A stretch of DNA of 34,983 bases from the NCBI GenBank assembly GCA_021776025.1, contig JAJFGR010000010.1:1-34983 (forward strand), written 5' to 3'. Source of the DNA: Alphaproteobacteria bacterium. Lineage in GTDB: Bacteria; Pseudomonadota; Alphaproteobacteria; Micavibrionales; Micavibrionaceae. Numbering within the stretch: position 1 is the first letter of the stretch; each line of letters begins with the position of its first letter. The notes below the pieces were generated by a model that was not told the DNA's origin, made no database searches, and saw nothing but the letters and a program-made list of their open reading frames with translations. The position numbers were made by a program, and so were the translations under genes. Shown here piece after piece: positions 34,501 to 34,983 of this stretch.

Positions 34501-34603
34501 GACCGATAGTCGATTTGCTTCGGATTTATCTCCACATAAAGCTATGCGCTCGCTAAGAGATGTCGAAGAACAAGCGAAAATAGTCGGGAGTGAGCTGAAA
34601 TGA
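31541..34603 (+). CDS. drmA: DrmA-like helicase of a DISARM-type defence system
   Basis: A 1,020-residue protein. The N-terminal ~330 residues are not recognised. A superfamily 2 helicase core follows: Walker A WFATGGGKTETYLG (Lys390); an insertion with zinc-binding cysteines (YCPFCKADS and HKCTNSECSW near 493-525; GKCSKDGH and CLVPDCNG near 570-590); a Walker-B-like QDELHLLRDSLG near 617; ILASSATLSG (motif III); and a C-terminal helicase domain with SSMMSHGVDIDRLN and FIQSTARVGRKWP (motif VI). The GGGKTE form, the wide gap between motifs I and II and the zinc insert fit DrmA. AAGGGG precedes the ATG by 10 nt, inside the sigma gene, and the next gene overlaps as ATGA. In DISARM, DrmA acts with DrmB on incoming DNA; the exact role here is inferred. 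Confidence 0.8.
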   Translation: MSSVTDNDEAYEAAEKFVTWLQNRLIESARGDHIHNLSVEPSGRFWLGRVAPEEMVAQSPYGDKADRLEPCAIGMKVLPKEAPPWNFNVTVKAAIWVRLDKEQWEKRPALNETLHISVSKVSNVQIFGTDIFTKKLEDASGVTGLSAELSVEWGLNLKGQEEVFISFVNKSPEKMKEMKDTRFYETSMEISGIKTSPYQLETLHDSFRYDRDIHAYGHNCGIHVDGNGNISAIDTPVSSKFRPKYWNINDDPPDMRFSTLAENPLASSKSLYALAKEWGEEHWNKKTLEKRAHKEAWSDEMLSESHKSAEAFAVELDRINKGINILETNELLRKSFVYMNKAMLIAAAGKYDGWRPFQFGFLLANLACIAEPENESDIVDIVWFATGGGKTETYLGLLLTAAFYDRLRGKKSGITAWSRFPLRMLSLQQTQRFADALAAAEQIRSKEKIEGDQFSLGFFVGANSTPNKVEADHKTWDSDDPNMPKKAKVLSYCPFCKADSISMDFNLRHWQLVHKCTNSECSWNDKALPIFVVDDEIYRFLPTVIVGTLDKAALIAMQASMRGFVGAPWGKCSKDGHGFTYAIRSKKPNGCLVPDCNGTVEALPNDPELFGPSFRLQDELHLLRDSLGAVDAFYESLFDNLEQELCGYKPKILASSATLSGYEKQSQVLYSRQARVFPEPGPAYGQGFWTADSEELMRKFIAISPKGVTLEFAVDRLLTELQKYVRQLLIEPEKTCSEIGVDPKLAPFLLDLYGTNVVYGNTLRDLDAVMRSTETQLGDIEGTVNVAQLTGKTDFEEIRRTLDRLEHPEEDFFERLHVIPASSMMSHGVDIDRLNTMIMIGLPLGTAEFIQSTARVGRKWPALVLVVHKISRERDASIYRSFDKFIEHGDRFVEPIPITRNSRRVLERTIAGLEFARLLMIHEPQADTPLTMIPKLREYINKTDGFFADEIDVICDMLKTNGELNTLMKDDIEKWFRLLERNVDDPPTDSRFASDLSPHKAMRSLRDVEEQAKIVGSELK

Positions 34604-34983
34604 AGGCATATAGAAGCGCATCTCAAGTTTTATTTGGTTATCTGCCCGACCAAACAGTTGATTTGGAAGGCGGTGTATGGAAAGTAAAAAAATGGCTGGA
34701 TTCCAAAACTGAACGTAATGTAGAAGCCGACGTTTTAAGAAAAGAGTTGATCCGACTGGCTATGCCCTGGGCTACAGACAATAAAGATGGCGGTTTTGTA
34801 GAAGATTTACGCAAGAAAGTCGGAATAAAAGTTCTCTCCTTAAATCTAGACCAAGGCGTTTATGTAGAGCCCTTTCCCAAAATATGGATATGCAGAGGCT
34901 GTAATAGGATTTATCAAGCACCCGATGGTTCTTGTAAGTGCGGTTTCAAGGGAAAAAAGGGACAATTCCATTTCGTAGCATAT
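34600..34983 (+). CDS. drmB: DrmB-like protein, N-terminal part (runs off the window)
   Basis: ATG 34600 overlaps the helicase stop (ATGA), so translation is coupled. The 128 residues seen start MKAYRSASQVLFGYLPDQTV, then a helical part (VEADVLRKELIRLAMPWA) and a zinc-binding start in WICRGCNRIYQAP ... CKCGFKGKKG. DrmB (DUF1998) proteins follow drmA and carry cysteine-rich N-terminal parts, which fits. The identification rests on gene order and the cysteine pattern, since the DUF1998 domain would lie beyond the window edge. Confidence 0.6.
   Translation, partial: MKAYRSASQVLFGYLPDQTVDLEGGVWKVKKWLDSKTERNVEADVLRKELIRLAMPWATDNKDGGFVEDLRKKVGIKVLSLNLDQGVYVEPFPKIWICRGCNRIYQAPDGSCKCGFKGKKGQFHFVAY

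Overview
The window comes from a Gram-negative bacterium of moderate to low GC, most probably an alphaproteobacterium. The supports are two type I-secreted RTX proteins, a lipoprotein, an OxyR/catalase/Dps set, an ECF sigma with a zinc anti-sigma, and noncoding repeats of a kind I associate with alphaproteobacterial integrases and serine recombinases. The genus cannot be told from the sequence alone.

Layout. (1) 1-805: the 3' end of an RTX protein gene. (2) 821-5475: an AT-rich accessory segment. It holds one chimeric membrane protein (PDZ plus four EF-hands), a decayed serine-recombinase tail, a short-repeat element, and two small genes, one of only 35 codons. (3) 5613-16712: a settled, core-like segment. 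It contains a lipoprotein hydrolase; a five-gene minus-strand operon (FMN glutamate-synthase-like protein, acetolactate-synthase-like enzyme, aldehyde dehydrogenase, two membrane proteins); an ECF sigma/anti-sigma pair; dps; katA; and a divergent oxyR with an OxyR box between the last two. (4) 17091-21368: a very large RTX adhesin-like protein with four C-type-lectin-like domains set between calcium-binding repeats. Its 5' end is problematic. (5) 21684 to the right edge: a defence island. It has two HEPN-type proteins, a truncated DUF488 gene, an orphan AbiEi, a complete AbiEi/AbiEii pair with twin operators, an HNH endonuclease, a C-protein-like regulator with a C-box, a second HTH regulator, a C5 cytosine methyltransferase, a frameshifted vsr, a group-1-like sigma-70 factor, a DrmA-like helicase and the start of a DrmB-like gene.

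The segment boundaries carry short sequences resembling the reverse complement of tRNA 3' ends (821, 5337, 16720, 21591). Two or three are followed by the paired GTACCCCC-type motif seen beside P4-type integrases. No integrase gene and no full tRNA remain. This suggests serial insertion at tRNA-like sites, followed by loss of the recombinases.

The most interesting system is at the right end. A dedicated sigma-70 factor is translationally packed (2-nt gap) ahead of drmA/drmB-like genes, next to a 5mC methyltransferase and vsr. This is a DISARM-like (class 2-like) module with its own transcription factor. The window stops inside the drmB-like gene, so drmC/drmE-type partners cannot be checked.
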